Assembly: GCA_018436705.1 (NCBI GenBank)
Contig: JAHDLA010000031.1
Location: forward strand, 1-59,572
Source of the DNA: Sedimentibacter sp.
Lineage (GTDB): Bacteria > Bacillota > Clostridia > Tissierellales > Sedimentibacteraceae
DNA length: 59,572 nt
Reading direction: 5' to 3'
Each line of letters opens with the position of its first letter. Within the stretch, counting starts at the first letter, position 1. Shown one piece after another: positions 35,806 through 44,991 of the stretch. The translations under genes and the position numbers were made by a program. Under the pieces are notes generated by a model. The model was not told where the DNA came from, ran no database searches, and saw only the letters and a list, made by a program, of their open reading frames with translations.

Positions 35806-35817
35806 TAAACGCGTTTA
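35806..35817. promoter_or_regulatory. Candidate TetR operator
   Basis: The perfect 12-base palindrome TAAACGCGTTTA lies in the middle of an imperfect longer repeat (TTACTAAACGCGTTTACTAA) between the TetR gene and the surface protein. A further TAGTTTAGTA-like copy is at 35834-35843. TetR repressors usually bind such sites beside their own promoter. Confidence 0.55.
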
Positions 35818-35945
35818 CTAAATGGAGTTTCTATAGTTTAGTATAGCATTCACTAGTCATAAATTCAAGTGTTCAGTATAAAATATCCAAATTTTTAGCA
35901 TATATAAATTCAGTTAAATTTTTTAATGAAAAAGGAGGAAATTGC

Positions 35946-38900
35946 ATGAGCAGAAACAAAATGATTCAAAAGGCTACAGCTATTGTGCTGTCTGTCATTA
36001 TGGCTGTAGGCATGATACCTGTTTCAGCAGCAGCGAAGCCAATTTTGACAGCAACGGTGCTTGCTGCAGCAGAGGATGGCACAGCGTCAGATTTAGATAA
36101 AAACGATTTAGAGCCTGCTGATACGGTCAGCGGTACAGCCATCAGCACTCCTATACCTGCCTTAGAGGGGATGTTTACTTTACTTTCCACCGGCAGCGCA
36201 GAAACGCAAGTGCTTGGGCTTGGCACCGAGGAATATCCCCTGCGCATTGAAACAGCTGCGCAGCTCGCTGATTTTGCAAGGTGCCTGAACAGCGGATTGC
36301 TTCCCGACACATTGCCGGAACAGTATCATCTGCTGCTGGTAAACAATATAGACTTGTCTGGCTATGGCAAGACCTATGATGAAGCAAATGGGTGGATGCC
36401 AATTGGCACCTCCAGCAACCCCTTTGTTGGAACTTTTGATGGCGGAGGCAAAGTAATTGCCGGACTGTATATCAACCGAGATAACACCGAGTTCGCAGGT
36501 TTGTTTGGCAATATTTGCGAAGGCACAGTGCAAAACCTGGTTATTCCGGATGCAAACGTCAGTGGAAAACAATTTGTAGGATGTATTGCAGGACTTGTTT
36601 CCAATGGCGGCATTGTACAAAACTGCTATGTCAGCGGCAGTATCAGCAGCAATGAACATATGGCTATTGGCGGCATAACCGGAACTGTTGAAGGAGGAAC
36701 TGTGCAAAACTGCGTTTTCAACGGCAGTATAAATGGCATCGGGTCCGTATCAAGCGGCGTGGCAGGGGGCATATCAGGTGGTGTCGGTATGGGAGGAACT
36801 ATGAAAAATTGTATTGCTATCGGTGATGTAAGCGAAAAAGGTATAATTGTCGGCGGTGTGTCGGGAGTTGTTTTCAACGGCAGCACAGTTCAGAATTGCG
36901 CCGCACTGAATCTATCCCTTAGCAGCGCAAGCAGTGATCCTTGTCATATAGGCCGAATAGCAGGTGACTGCATTGAATCCACGCTTTCATGTAACTACGC
37001 ATGGAGCGGAATGATGGTGAACGACCACACTGTATCCAGCAACGACGCTGACAGCATAAACGGTACAGACGCAGACGCAGTTGCCATGCAAAGCCTGTGG
37101 ACGGACGGTGCACTAAACACATGGGACTCATCCCTGTGGACACTTGCCCACGGGAAGCTTCCGGTACTGTCAGATATTCCTAATCAGAGTAATGCCATGC
37201 CTGCCTATATTACAGGACTCGATGGTTCCGGCAGCAGCAGTAGTCCTTACCTCATCAATTCTGCCGCAGATTTAAAATGGCTGGCAGATACAGTTAACAG
37301 CGGTGAAACATTTAGCGGTAAAATTTTTCGACTAGAAAATAATATAGACATTTCTGCATACGGTGAAAGTTATGACGACGGCAGGGGATGGACGCCTATT
37401 GGAAATGCCACTACCCCTTTTGTAGGAACTTTTGACGGCAACGGCAAGACAATTGTCGGACTTTATATCAATCGAGATGATACTGACTATGTTGGTTTAT
37501 TTGGTACGATTTTCAATGGTAATGTACAAAACCTGACCTTACAAGACGCGAATATAGTAGGAAAGAGCTTTGCGGGAAGCATTGTTGGATACATTGAGTA
37601 TGGCACTGTAGAAAATTGTTCTGTTAGCGGTAGCGTAATGGGCATTAGTACAGTTGGCGGCGTTGCAGGATATCCTATTAATAGTACAATTCAAAACTGC
37701 ACTTCCACTGTCAATGCCGGCGGAGCATCATCCTTTATAGGAGGAATTGCAGGGTTTCTTGCTGATAAGAGCGTTGTGCAAAACTGCATAAGTGCCGGCA
37801 GCATCATCGGTTCTGATAAAGTTGGCGGTATTTCAGGCAATATGTTTAACAGTACAATACAATACTGTGCTTCATTAAACCCATCTATTAACTCCACAGA
37901 CATACTTGTTGGACGTGTGGCAGGAGATGCCCAGTCACCCACCCTTTCAGACAATTACGCGTGGAGCGACATGACTGTTAACAATAGCACTGTATCCGGA
38001 AGTGCATTAGGAATAAACGGCTCTGACGCAAATGCCGCAACAATCCAAACGCTGTGGACTTCCGGCGGGCTGAGCACTTGGGATTCGTCAGTGTGGACTT
38101 TGGCAGAAGGCAAGATGCCGGTGCTAATCAGTTTATCCGGGCAGATAAATTCCCTGCCGGCATATATTACAGGACTCGCCGGTTCTGGAACCGAAATCAA
38201 CCCTTACCTCATCTATTCTGCAGCCGACTTAAAATGGCTGGCGGATGCGGTAAATCGCGGAGAAAAATTCAGCGGCAAGTACTTTTGCTTAGAAAACGAT
38301 ATAGATCTTTCGGCATACGGCAAAGACTATAACGGTGGCAAAGGATGGACGCCTATCGGGAATGATAATTATAACGGCTATGTATTTGGCGGTCATTTCG
38401 ACGGCAACGGACACATAATCAACGGGCTGTATATTAACAACGAAATGAATGATGCCTCAGGACTTTTTGGAAATATTGTAAATGGATCAATTAAAGGGCT
38501 TGAAATGACAAATATCAATATTACAGGCGGTGACTATGTTGGTGGTATAGCAGGCTATATTAATGGAACGTTACAGAACTGCCGTACAGCGGGCAGTATA
38601 TTCGGCGTTTACTGCGTCGGCGGAATAGCAGGTGCCTGTGAGGGTCTTGTGCAAAACTGTGTTAGCAACTCCAGCATCGCTGGCAGCTACAGTGTTGGTG
38701 GTATTATAGGAACTGGCTTAAGTTCAATACAAAATTGCATTAACATTGGAAATGTCAAAGGCGGCAGCGATGCCGGAGGCATAGCGGGGTATGTATATAC
38801 TACCAGCGACATTGAAAGTTCTAAAATAGAAAACTGCATCAACACCGGAAGTGTTACATGCAGCGGTGAAAACATCGGAGGCATAACAGGGACTATTAAT

Positions 38901-41768
38901 AACTTGACAATACAAAACTGCATGGTAACCGGCAGTGTCATCGGATACAAATTTGTGGGGGGCATAGTAGGAGGTACTTACACTGTCGGCAGCATTCAAA
39001 ATTGTGCTGCTTTAAGCACCTCCATAAGTGCTACCGACAACTATTTCGGACGTATATCTGGTTCGATGGTCAACCTAACTAATAACTATTCTTTTATAAA
39101 TATGAAAGTAAATGGCAGCACAATATCTGACGGAACATCAGATAATAACAATGGTGAGGGAGCAATCACTGCTTTACTTTTTACAACTTCATTTTGGCGG
39201 GATACGCTAGGTTTTGACGAAACAGCATGGAACATTTCAAACGGCCGGCTGCCATATCTGTCTGCTTTTCCCGAATACGCTCCGACCCTTTATTTGGAAG
39301 CCTATACTTTCCCGGCAGCAGATTCAAGTGATATTACCCTGACTGCTCAGCCTACACTGCTCCTAAAATCGTCCTCAAGTCATTCGGTGGATTTGACTGC
39401 CTCAGGCTCTTTCAAGGATACGGCATGGCCAAATCTTGTATGGGAAACCTCAGACGGAATCCTTAATACGGCAGCGGACACATATTCATCAAAGCTTACC
39501 GTACCTGCCGGTTTTGCCGGCACTATTACGGTAACGGCAAAGCCATCCATGTTTCCCTCTTTGCCGGGCAAAAAAGCAGTAATACAGGTTAACGGTGATT
39601 TGGAGGGAACAGTAAACGTAAGCGGTGTATTCAGATACGGACAGACTCTCATTGCTATGCCGTCTATTACTTCCCCCAACACCGGCATACTATCCTATCA
39701 GTGGATGATGGACAGCGTTCCTATAATCGGAGCAAACAATTTGAACTATGAACTGACAGCAGAAGATATCGGCAAAATTGTGTCTGTATGTGTTACGGCA
39801 CAAAATTATACAGATAAAATACAATCTGCGGGACAAACGGTGCTGCGGTCAGAAAATTCAGCAATACCCATCGCTCCTCAGCTTGAATCAAAAACTGAAA
39901 CCAGTATTTCGCTGAAATCAATAACCGGATATGAATACGCCATTCTTTCGGCAGGAAGTGATACTGCTTTGCTTGGACTTGCAGATGCGTTCCAGAATAG
40001 TCCTTTGTTTACCGAACTGTCAGAGGGAACCTCCTGCGATCTGTACCAACGCATTGCGGGAACAGAAACAATAGAGCCTTCTGCATTCAGCGAAAAGCTA
40101 ACAATTACTACGGACATTCCTCCGGCAACGTCAAAAACAATAAAAACCTCACCGGTTAAAATAGCACCGGAAAAAAGCCCCGGCCAGCCTGTAACAGCAA
40201 CGGTCCCTATTACAGCTATATATGGGCAAAACGACACTGCAATTGCACCTATCACAAATGAAGCTATACTCCATGTCATTGACAGAGCTCAGTCTGATGC
40301 AAAAACAAAGAGCAAAAATGCCAGTGGCATTGCCGTAGAGTTAGATGTCACAACGCAAAATAGCTCAACCTCTCTGACAGCAAAGCTGACCCGAAGTTCT
40401 TTGAACAGTCTTGTCAGCGCAGCTGTAAAAAGCTTTACCATCAACAGCCAGCTTGTGTCGGTAGGCTTTGATCAAAAAGCATTAAAGGAAATTCATAAAC
40501 AAAGCAGCGGAGATATAACTATCAGCATCACCCCGGCGAGGAACCTTTCTTCCCAGGCACATACAATGATAAATGCAAGACCTGCTTATGACATTACAAT
40601 CAGTTATGTTAAAAATGGCATCCCCATTACAATTTCGTCACTGAATGGCGGCATTGCAACTATTGCAATTCCTTATATTTCGGAAAGCAACGAAGCAAGA
40701 GGCTATCTCTATGGCGTATATGTAGATGACAACGGCAACGCCATGCGCATATACGATTCCGCTTATGATTCAGATACAAAAGCGATGTTGATTTTCTCAG
40801 AGCACCTATCCATATACGGCATAGGCTATACTGCACCTAGCGCTAAATTTACTGACATCAGCACCCATTGGGCCAAGGAATTCATTGACTATGTAGCCGG
40901 CAGAGGACTGCTGTCAGGCACTTCGGAAACCACGTTCGATCCTGAAAGCGCCATGACACGTGGAATGCTTGTAACATCCCTGGGCAGATTAGCAAGCGTG
41001 GATCCAAAAGCCTTCACTACAAACAGCTTCTCCGACGTAGAGGTTGACAGCTCATTCCGACCATACATCGAATGGGCATATAGCGAAGGTATCGTGCAGG
41101 GCACCGGCAATCAGCAGTTCGCCCCTGGACGCGCCATCACCCGCGAGGAAATCTCAGCAATCTTTGCAAATTATGCAAAGGCCACCGGCTACCCGCTGCC
41201 CATCATTTGTGAAACAGCGTCCTATACGGACACTGACAGCATCGACAGCATGTATAGAACGGCAGTGACGGCTATGCAGCAAGCAGGAATCATGACAGGC
41301 AGCAGCGACAATAATTTTAATCCAAAATCAGGAACTACGCGAGCAGAGGTTTCTACAATACTTCACCGTTACATCAAGCTGACTGCAAGTCCTGCCACTG
41401 CCGGTGGCTGGTCACTGAACAATGAAGGACAGTGGCTCTGCTACAAGGATGGCAAAGCTCTCACCGGAACGCAAACTATCGACGGAACGAAGTATTTCTT
41501 CAGAGCTGATGGAACTCTAAAAACCGGATGGATAAAATACGGCAACAACTGGCTTTATTATTCCGAAAATAAAATTCTCACAGGCTGGCAGAACATTAAA
41601 AGCGGCAATGTGAAAAAGACATATTACTTTGACACACACGGCAATATGGTATCAGGCGAGTGGATGCATATAGACAATAAATGGTATTACTTCTACGACG
41701 ACGGCTCCCTTGCCAAAAGTTCTAAGATTGACAGCTATGAAGTAGACGAAAATGGTGCCAGAAAATAA
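35946..41768 (+). CDS. Giant mosaic surface protein (GLUG repeats, SLH, choline-binding-type repeats)
   Basis: 1940 residues, AAAGGAGG before the ATG. Signal peptide about residues 1-31 (cut near VSAAA-K). Three homologous modules (about 85-420, 425-760, 765-1110) each open with an NNIDLSGYG...GWTPIG-type block, followed by GLUG-type beta-helix repeats with phrases such as GGIAGYVxGxxxQNC. An Ig-like region follows at about 1215-1305, then unassigned sequence. Three SLH domains (about 1633-1812) anchor it to secondary cell wall polymer, and choline-binding/glucan-binding-type aromatic repeats (about 1823-1935) end it. A likely adhesin or S-layer-associated protein. The DNA is visibly more GC-rich than its neighbours, hinting at transfer. 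No sorting signal. Confidence 0.9.
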   Translation: MSRNKMIQKATAIVLSVIMAVGMIPVSAAAKPILTATVLAAAEDGTASDLDKNDLEPADTVSGTAISTPIPALEGMFTLLSTGSAETQVLGLGTEEYPLRIETAAQLADFARCLNSGLLPDTLPEQYHLLLVNNIDLSGYGKTYDEANGWMPIGTSSNPFVGTFDGGGKVIAGLYINRDNTEFAGLFGNICEGTVQNLVIPDANVSGKQFVGCIAGLVSNGGIVQNCYVSGSISSNEHMAIGGITGTVEGGTVQNCVFNGSINGIGSVSSGVAGGISGGVGMGGTMKNCIAIGDVSEKGIIVGGVSGVVFNGSTVQNCAALNLSLSSASSDPCHIGRIAGDCIESTLSCNYAWSGMMVNDHTVSSNDADSINGTDADAVAMQSLWTDGALNTWDSSLWTLAHGKLPVLSDIPNQSNAMPAYITGLDGSGSSSSPYLINSAADLKWLADTVNSGETFSGKIFRLENNIDISAYGESYDDGRGWTPIGNATTPFVGTFDGNGKTIVGLYINRDDTDYVGLFGTIFNGNVQNLTLQDANIVGKSFAGSIVGYIEYGTVENCSVSGSVMGISTVGGVAGYPINSTIQNCTSTVNAGGASSFIGGIAGFLADKSVVQNCISAGSIIGSDKVGGISGNMFNSTIQYCASLNPSINSTDILVGRVAGDAQSPTLSDNYAWSDMTVNNSTVSGSALGINGSDANAATIQTLWTSGGLSTWDSSVWTLAEGKMPVLISLSGQINSLPAYITGLAGSGTEINPYLIYSAADLKWLADAVNRGEKFSGKYFCLENDIDLSAYGKDYNGGKGWTPIGNDNYNGYVFGGHFDGNGHIINGLYINNEMNDASGLFGNIVNGSIKGLEMTNINITGGDYVGGIAGYINGTLQNCRTAGSIFGVYCVGGIAGACEGLVQNCVSNSSIAGSYSVGGIIGTGLSSIQNCINIGNVKGGSDAGGIAGYVYTTSDIESSKIENCINTGSVTCSGENIGGITGTINNLTIQNCMVTGSVIGYKFVGGIVGGTYTVGSIQNCAALSTSISATDNYFGRISGSMVNLTNNYSFINMKVNGSTISDGTSDNNNGEGAITALLFTTSFWRDTLGFDETAWNISNGRLPYLSAFPEYAPTLYLEAYTFPAADSSDITLTAQPTLLLKSSSSHSVDLTASGSFKDTAWPNLVWETSDGILNTAADTYSSKLTVPAGFAGTITVTAKPSMFPSLPGKKAVIQVNGDLEGTVNVSGVFRYGQTLIAMPSITSPNTGILSYQWMMDSVPIIGANNLNYELTAEDIGKIVSVCVTAQNYTDKIQSAGQTVLRSENSAIPIAPQLESKTETSISLKSITGYEYAILSAGSDTALLGLADAFQNSPLFTELSEGTSCDLYQRIAGTETIEPSAFSEKLTITTDIPPATSKTIKTSPVKIAPEKSPGQPVTATVPITAIYGQNDTAIAPITNEAILHVIDRAQSDAKTKSKNASGIAVELDVTTQNSSTSLTAKLTRSSLNSLVSAAVKSFTINSQLVSVGFDQKALKEIHKQSSGDITISITPARNLSSQAHTMINARPAYDITISYVKNGIPITISSLNGGIATIAIPYISESNEARGYLYGVYVDDNGNAMRIYDSAYDSDTKAMLIFSEHLSIYGIGYTAPSAKFTDISTHWAKEFIDYVAGRGLLSGTSETTFDPESAMTRGMLVTSLGRLASVDPKAFTTNSFSDVEVDSSFRPYIEWAYSEGIVQGTGNQQFAPGRAITREEISAIFANYAKATGYPLPIICETASYTDTDSIDSMYRTAVTAMQQAGIMTGSSDNNFNPKSGTTRAEVSTILHRYIKLTASPATAGGWSLNNEGQWLCYKDGKALTGTQTIDGTKYFFRADGTLKTGWIKYGNNWLYYSENKILTGWQNIKSGNVKKTYYFDTHGNMVSGEWMHIDNKWYYFYDDGSLAKSSKIDSYEVDENGARK

Positions 41769-41786
41769 AATAGCCATTAAACATGA

Positions 41787-41833
41787 AACAGTGCACAGAC
41801 TGAATTTCACCATTCTGTGCACTGTTATTTTTC
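41787..41833 (+). terminator. Intrinsic terminator of the surface protein
   Basis: AACAGTGCACAGA at 41787-41799 and TCTGTGCACTGTT at 41814-41826, then ATTTTTCA. Confidence 0.85.
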
Positions 41834-41849
41834 ACTTTTAATTTTCACA

Positions 41850-42413
41850 CTATATACTGCTAATAGAAGCCTGTTGTCTGAAGCCTTCTTCTGTCATCAT
41901 CCTTATATTAAAACCTGTTATTATTCCTTCACATATTATTTCTGCCATTTCATAAATAAGTGAGAGCCTCGTATCCTGCACAAGGTCATGGAAATCCCTG
42001 TCGCTGGAATCAACAACTCCTATAATTGAAACATCACCTATTTCAGGCAATATTTTTCCTATTCCCTTTCCCGGAGTGATAGATCCTTCTTTAACCTCAA
42101 TCACTCCTTGGTTTTTTTTATTGCTTAAGCATGCATCTATCGCAATAATTTTATCATATCTTTTCTTCCGTATTGTTTTTACATAATCATTTATATTCAC
42201 TGCATGAACAGGTTTATCAAGAGTTCCGTATATGTCCGCTGATATATTTTTTTTTGACAGCAATGTTCCTGTCAGCGGCCCTAAACTGTCAACAATGCAT
42301 TTATCTGTACCAATACATACTATTGCTGAGTTATTGTTAATCTGTTCCCCAAGGTAATGACCTATCTTAATTGCGGCGAAACTGTTCTTGTAATGAACTT
42401 CTATTGGATTCAA
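41850..42413 (-). CDS. yyaC: Spore protease YyaC-like (DUF1256)
   Basis: About 187 residues if the TTG at 42413 is the start (GGGGGTG is eight bases upstream); ATGs at 42428 and 42446 are in frame but lack a ribosome binding site. The family signature CIGTDKCIVDSLGPLTG is near residue 35, followed by GTLDKPVHAVN and AIDACLS. DUF1256 is the YyaC spore protease group, related to GPR-like processing enzymes. It follows the DUF975 gene on the same strand, with a hairpin spanning its start region. Family firm; start uncertain. Confidence 0.8.
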   Translation of the reverse strand: MNPIEVHYKNSFAAIKIGHYLGEQINNNSAIVCIGTDKCIVDSLGPLTGTLLSKKNISADIYGTLDKPVHAVNINDYVKTIRKKRYDKIIAIDACLSNKKNQGVIEVKEGSITPGKGIGKILPEIGDVSIIGVVDSSDRDFHDLVQDTRLSLIYEMAEIICEGIITGFNIRMMTEEGFRQQASISSI

Positions 42414-42415
42414 AG

Positions 42416-42460
42416 GAAACACCCCCATTTTTAATAGTATATACAAAGAGGGGGTGTTTC
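42416..42460. repeat. Perfect 11-bp inverted repeat over the yyaC start region
   Basis: GAAACACCCCC (42416-42426) and GGGGGTGTTTC (42450-42460) are exactly complementary around a 23-base loop. There is no T-run on either strand, so it is not a typical terminator. On the minus strand the 3' arm contains the GGGGGTG that could be the yyaC ribosome binding site. Confidence 0.6.
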
Positions 42461-42469
42461 ATTCCTTAT

Positions 42470-43261
42470 TTAATTGTCATCATTTCTAAAATAATCGTCA
42501 TCATTGTTATTAAAATTATAAAAGTCATTAGTATCATTAAAGTAATTTGTTTCTCTTTTCAAATTCAAATCCTCATAATCACAGAATTCAAACTCAAGAG
42601 CATTCTTTCTTAGAACTAGGTAAAGATGTGCTTCTGTTGTATAAACATATGGGTTTACAAAAAACACACCTATTAAAAAAGCAAGCATTCCAAGCAAATA
42701 CCATCCTAAAAATGACAAGTCCAATACAAAGCTGTCAAATTTATTTCCATCCATCATTTTTCTGCTCAGAGTTATTGCTTTATCAGCTCCTATGTTTGGA
42801 TTGTCCGCCAAAATGTAAGGAACCATTCTGTATGAATATGCTTTTATAATTCCCGGAATTATAAAAAGCATAGTCCATAATAATTCATATATATCCCTAA
42901 GCAGCATAGTAGCTATAATTCCCTTATAATTTGCTCCGTCAAAGGCATAGCTGTAACAGCCATCCGTATTTTTAGCCTGGGCAAGCTGCACAAAATATTT
43001 TCTAGAACCCACTTCCAACGAGTATCCCAGAAGAAGCCTGTACGCTATGGCTAATATAGCTAACGCACCCACAATAATAAATATATCCGGATAGTTTGAA
43101 ACATATTCTCCTACTCTTTCCCTCACAGGTCCTGAGCTTCCTCCGCCGCCTCCGTCTCCGCCTGTAGCCAGCACAAGAACTAAACTTATCCAAAATGCCT
43201 TCCAGTAGTTTCCTTTAAGCGATTCCCTTGCCGACGCCTTAAGCTCCGCTCTCGTCCACAT
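42470..43261 (-). CDS. DUF975 membrane protein
   Basis: 263 residues. It begins with the DUF975 opening (WTRAELKASARESLKGNYWKAFWISLVL), followed by a glycine-rich stretch and then about four to five more helices, with ADNPNIGADKAITLSRKMMDGNK in the last third, the conserved family segment. Function is unknown; it is a polytopic membrane protein. The C-terminus is unusually asparagine/aspartate-rich (about the last 30 residues). The ATG has GGAGGT upstream. It is divergent from the YczE-like gene. Confidence 0.88.
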   Translation of the reverse strand: MWTRAELKASARESLKGNYWKAFWISLVLVLATGGDGGGGGSSGPVRERVGEYVSNYPDIFIIVGALAILAIAYRLLLGYSLEVGSRKYFVQLAQAKNTDGCYSYAFDGANYKGIIATMLLRDIYELLWTMLFIIPGIIKAYSYRMVPYILADNPNIGADKAITLSRKMMDGNKFDSFVLDLSFLGWYLLGMLAFLIGVFFVNPYVYTTEAHLYLVLRKNALEFEFCDYEDLNLKRETNYFNDTNDFYNFNNNDDDYFRNDDN

Positions 43262-43349
43262 ATCATACCTCCAATAGTATTTTCAATATTATACCATATA
43301 CTTACATTGTATGCCATAATATGTTTAGCTTCACAAATTATTTTAATAA

Positions 43350-43378
43350 TTGACATTGACAAGTAAAATCAATATAAT
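43350..43378 (+). promoter_or_regulatory. Consensus SigA promoter for the YczE-like gene
   Basis: TTGACA (43350-43355) and TATAAT (43373-43378) with exactly 17 bases between, 33 bases before the GTG start; a second TTGACA follows directly. Confidence 0.8.
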
Positions 43379-43410
43379 AAATCCATTATATTTGAAAGCA
43401 AGGTGTTATA

Positions 43411-44082
43411 GTGGAAAATTATTTAAAAAGGGTTGTCAGGCTTTTGTTTGGCTTGTTTCTTTATTCGCTGGGGCTAACAATGTGCATTCAGGCTAATGTG
43501 GGACTTGCTCCGTGGGATGCATTTACAATGGGAATTTCAAATGTAACAGGTATATCATACGGTAATGTAAGCATATTGACAGGCATTGTCATTTTGATAG
43601 TCGTTGCAGGATTTATGGGCGAAAAAATAGGCATAGGCACAATTTTAAACACGCTTCTGATAGGCTTAATGGTAGATATAATGCAGTCTGTAAAGCTTAT
43701 CCCTTATATGACCAACTTTATTCTCGGAACGCTTATGCTATTGCTGAGCCAAGTAGTAATAAGCTTCGCTACATATTTCTACATAAGCCCCGGTTTGGGC
43801 TGCGGTCCACGTGATACTCTTATGGTTGCAATTGGCAAGCTGCTTCCAAATGTACCTATCGGTGCAATACGCGGAACTATTGAAGGCACAGTACTTCTCA
43901 TAGGTTTTCTTTTAGGTGCAAAAGTGGGGCTTGGAACCGTTATTGCAGTGTTCGGAATTGGGTTTATACTTCAATATACATTTAAATTATTGAAGTTCGA
44001 CATAAAATCCGTAATCCACGAAAGTATTTTTAAAACATTCAGCAATATGAAAAAAATCCTTCGGCCCTCACAGTCAGAATAG
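43411..44082 (+). CDS. YczE/YyaS-like membrane protein
   Basis: 223 residues from a GTG start behind AAGGTG. Five transmembrane helices are predicted. The opening RLLFGLFLYSLGLTMCIQANVGLAPWDAF and the later YISPGLGCGPRDTLMVAI motif are the YczE/YitT-type signature. The family is uncharacterised and often lies near transport or antibiotic-production genes; no partner is evident here. It ends at a hairpin shared with the converging HD gene. Confidence 0.85.
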   Translation: MENYLKRVVRLLFGLFLYSLGLTMCIQANVGLAPWDAFTMGISNVTGISYGNVSILTGIVILIVVAGFMGEKIGIGTILNTLLIGLMVDIMQSVKLIPYMTNFILGTLMLLLSQVVISFATYFYISPGLGCGPRDTLMVAIGKLLPNVPIGAIRGTIEGTVLLIGFLLGAKVGLGTVIAVFGIGFILQYTFKLLKFDIKSVIHESIFKTFSNMKKILRPSQSE

Positions 44083-44085
44083 CAT

Positions 44086-44115
44086 AATGCTCCGATTGGA
44101 TTTCCGGAGCATTTT
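44086..44115. terminator. Intrinsic terminator between converging genes
   Basis: ATGCTCCG and CGGAGCAT with a 10-base loop, then TTTTA on the plus strand. Confidence 0.75.
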
Positions 44116-44773
44116 ATGATTTATACTCTTTGCACTTCTTTAAAAATAATAATATATTCTGTTTTTCTTTTTCAATATCAGGCTTTTTTCTTCCTATTCT
44201 GTCGCATAAGCCCAACAGTGCAACTTCATTCACATCCGTATCTTTCTTCATATTTTCTATATCAGCAAATGGCATATCCTTCACAACATGAAGTATCTGC
44301 ATATGCCATCTGATAAGCGAGCACACCTTGTCAATAAATTTATCATCTGTGGTAAATTCTTTCAAAAATTCTCTTGCCATGGCAGCGCCTATTTTTTCGT
44401 GATCATATGAAGTTATTTTTCCTTTTCTGTTTTTTGTTGTAGGAGTCTTCCCTATATCATGCAAAAGAGCTGCCCACATAAATACCCTGCTGTCACTGCT
44501 TCTATGTTTTTCTTTTGCGGCATAATCGACCACAAGCATTGTGTGGTTCCATACATTACCCTCCGGGTGATGTACGGGAGACTGCTCTGTAGCCCTTAAA
44601 TCGCAAAGCATGTTAAACGGGTAGTTTTCAAAGGCAGGAACCTCGAAAACACTGTTAAAATATTCTGACGGCTTACTGTCCAAAAGTAAATGGTTATTTA
44701 TTTCAAACATCATCAGTTCCTTGATTTCCTCATTGTAAATATTATAATTAATTTTTTTCTGCTTAAGCTGCAT
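44114..44773 (-). CDS. HD domain protein (putative phosphohydrolase)
   Basis: 219 residues. The HD motif is LLHDIGKTPTT, with the first histidine in PEGNVWNHTMLV and the later YDHEKIGA histidine, giving the H...HD...D metal set. The LRATEQSPVHHPEGN stretch resembles the HD domain next to tRNA nucleotidyltransferases and is found alone in Clostridia. Likely substrates are nucleotides or 2',3'-cyclic phosphates; not determinable here. AGAGGT precedes the ATG at 44773; the internal ATG at 44713 (MMFEINN) is an alternative start. Confidence 0.82.
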   Translation of the reverse strand: MQLKQKKINYNIYNEEIKELMMFEINNHLLLDSKPSEYFNSVFEVPAFENYPFNMLCDLRATEQSPVHHPEGNVWNHTMLVVDYAAKEKHRSSDSRVFMWAALLHDIGKTPTTKNRKGKITSYDHEKIGAAMAREFLKEFTTDDKFIDKVCSLIRWHMQILHVVKDMPFADIENMKKDTDVNEVALLGLCDRIGRKKPDIEKEKQNILLFLKKCKEYKS

Positions 44774-44916
44774 ATAATACCTCTGATAATTTTAATAATA
44801 TTTTATCTTTCCACCCCACTTTTAAAATATACGGTTCTAAAATTGGCAGTGAGACCAGAAAGTTTTCACCGATTCAATAAAAATTAAGCTAAATGTTTTT
44901 TATATGACACCGGGGA

Positions 44917-44945
44917 TTGACGTGCAATTAAAATAATTTTATTAT
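44917..44945 (+). promoter_or_regulatory. SigA-type promoter for the hydroxyacid dehydrogenase
   Basis: TTGACG (44917-44922) and TATTAT (44940-44945), spacer 17, 46 bases before the TTG start. Confidence 0.65.
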
Positions 44946-44991
44946 ATAAGGTAGAGTTTTGCAAATAATAAAAACAGAAAGGACGATAAAA

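Noticed and set aside
36180..36707. Leftward frame opposite the surface protein
   Set aside because: A long antisense shadow of the repetitive surface gene; codon content and lack of a ribosome binding site argue against it.
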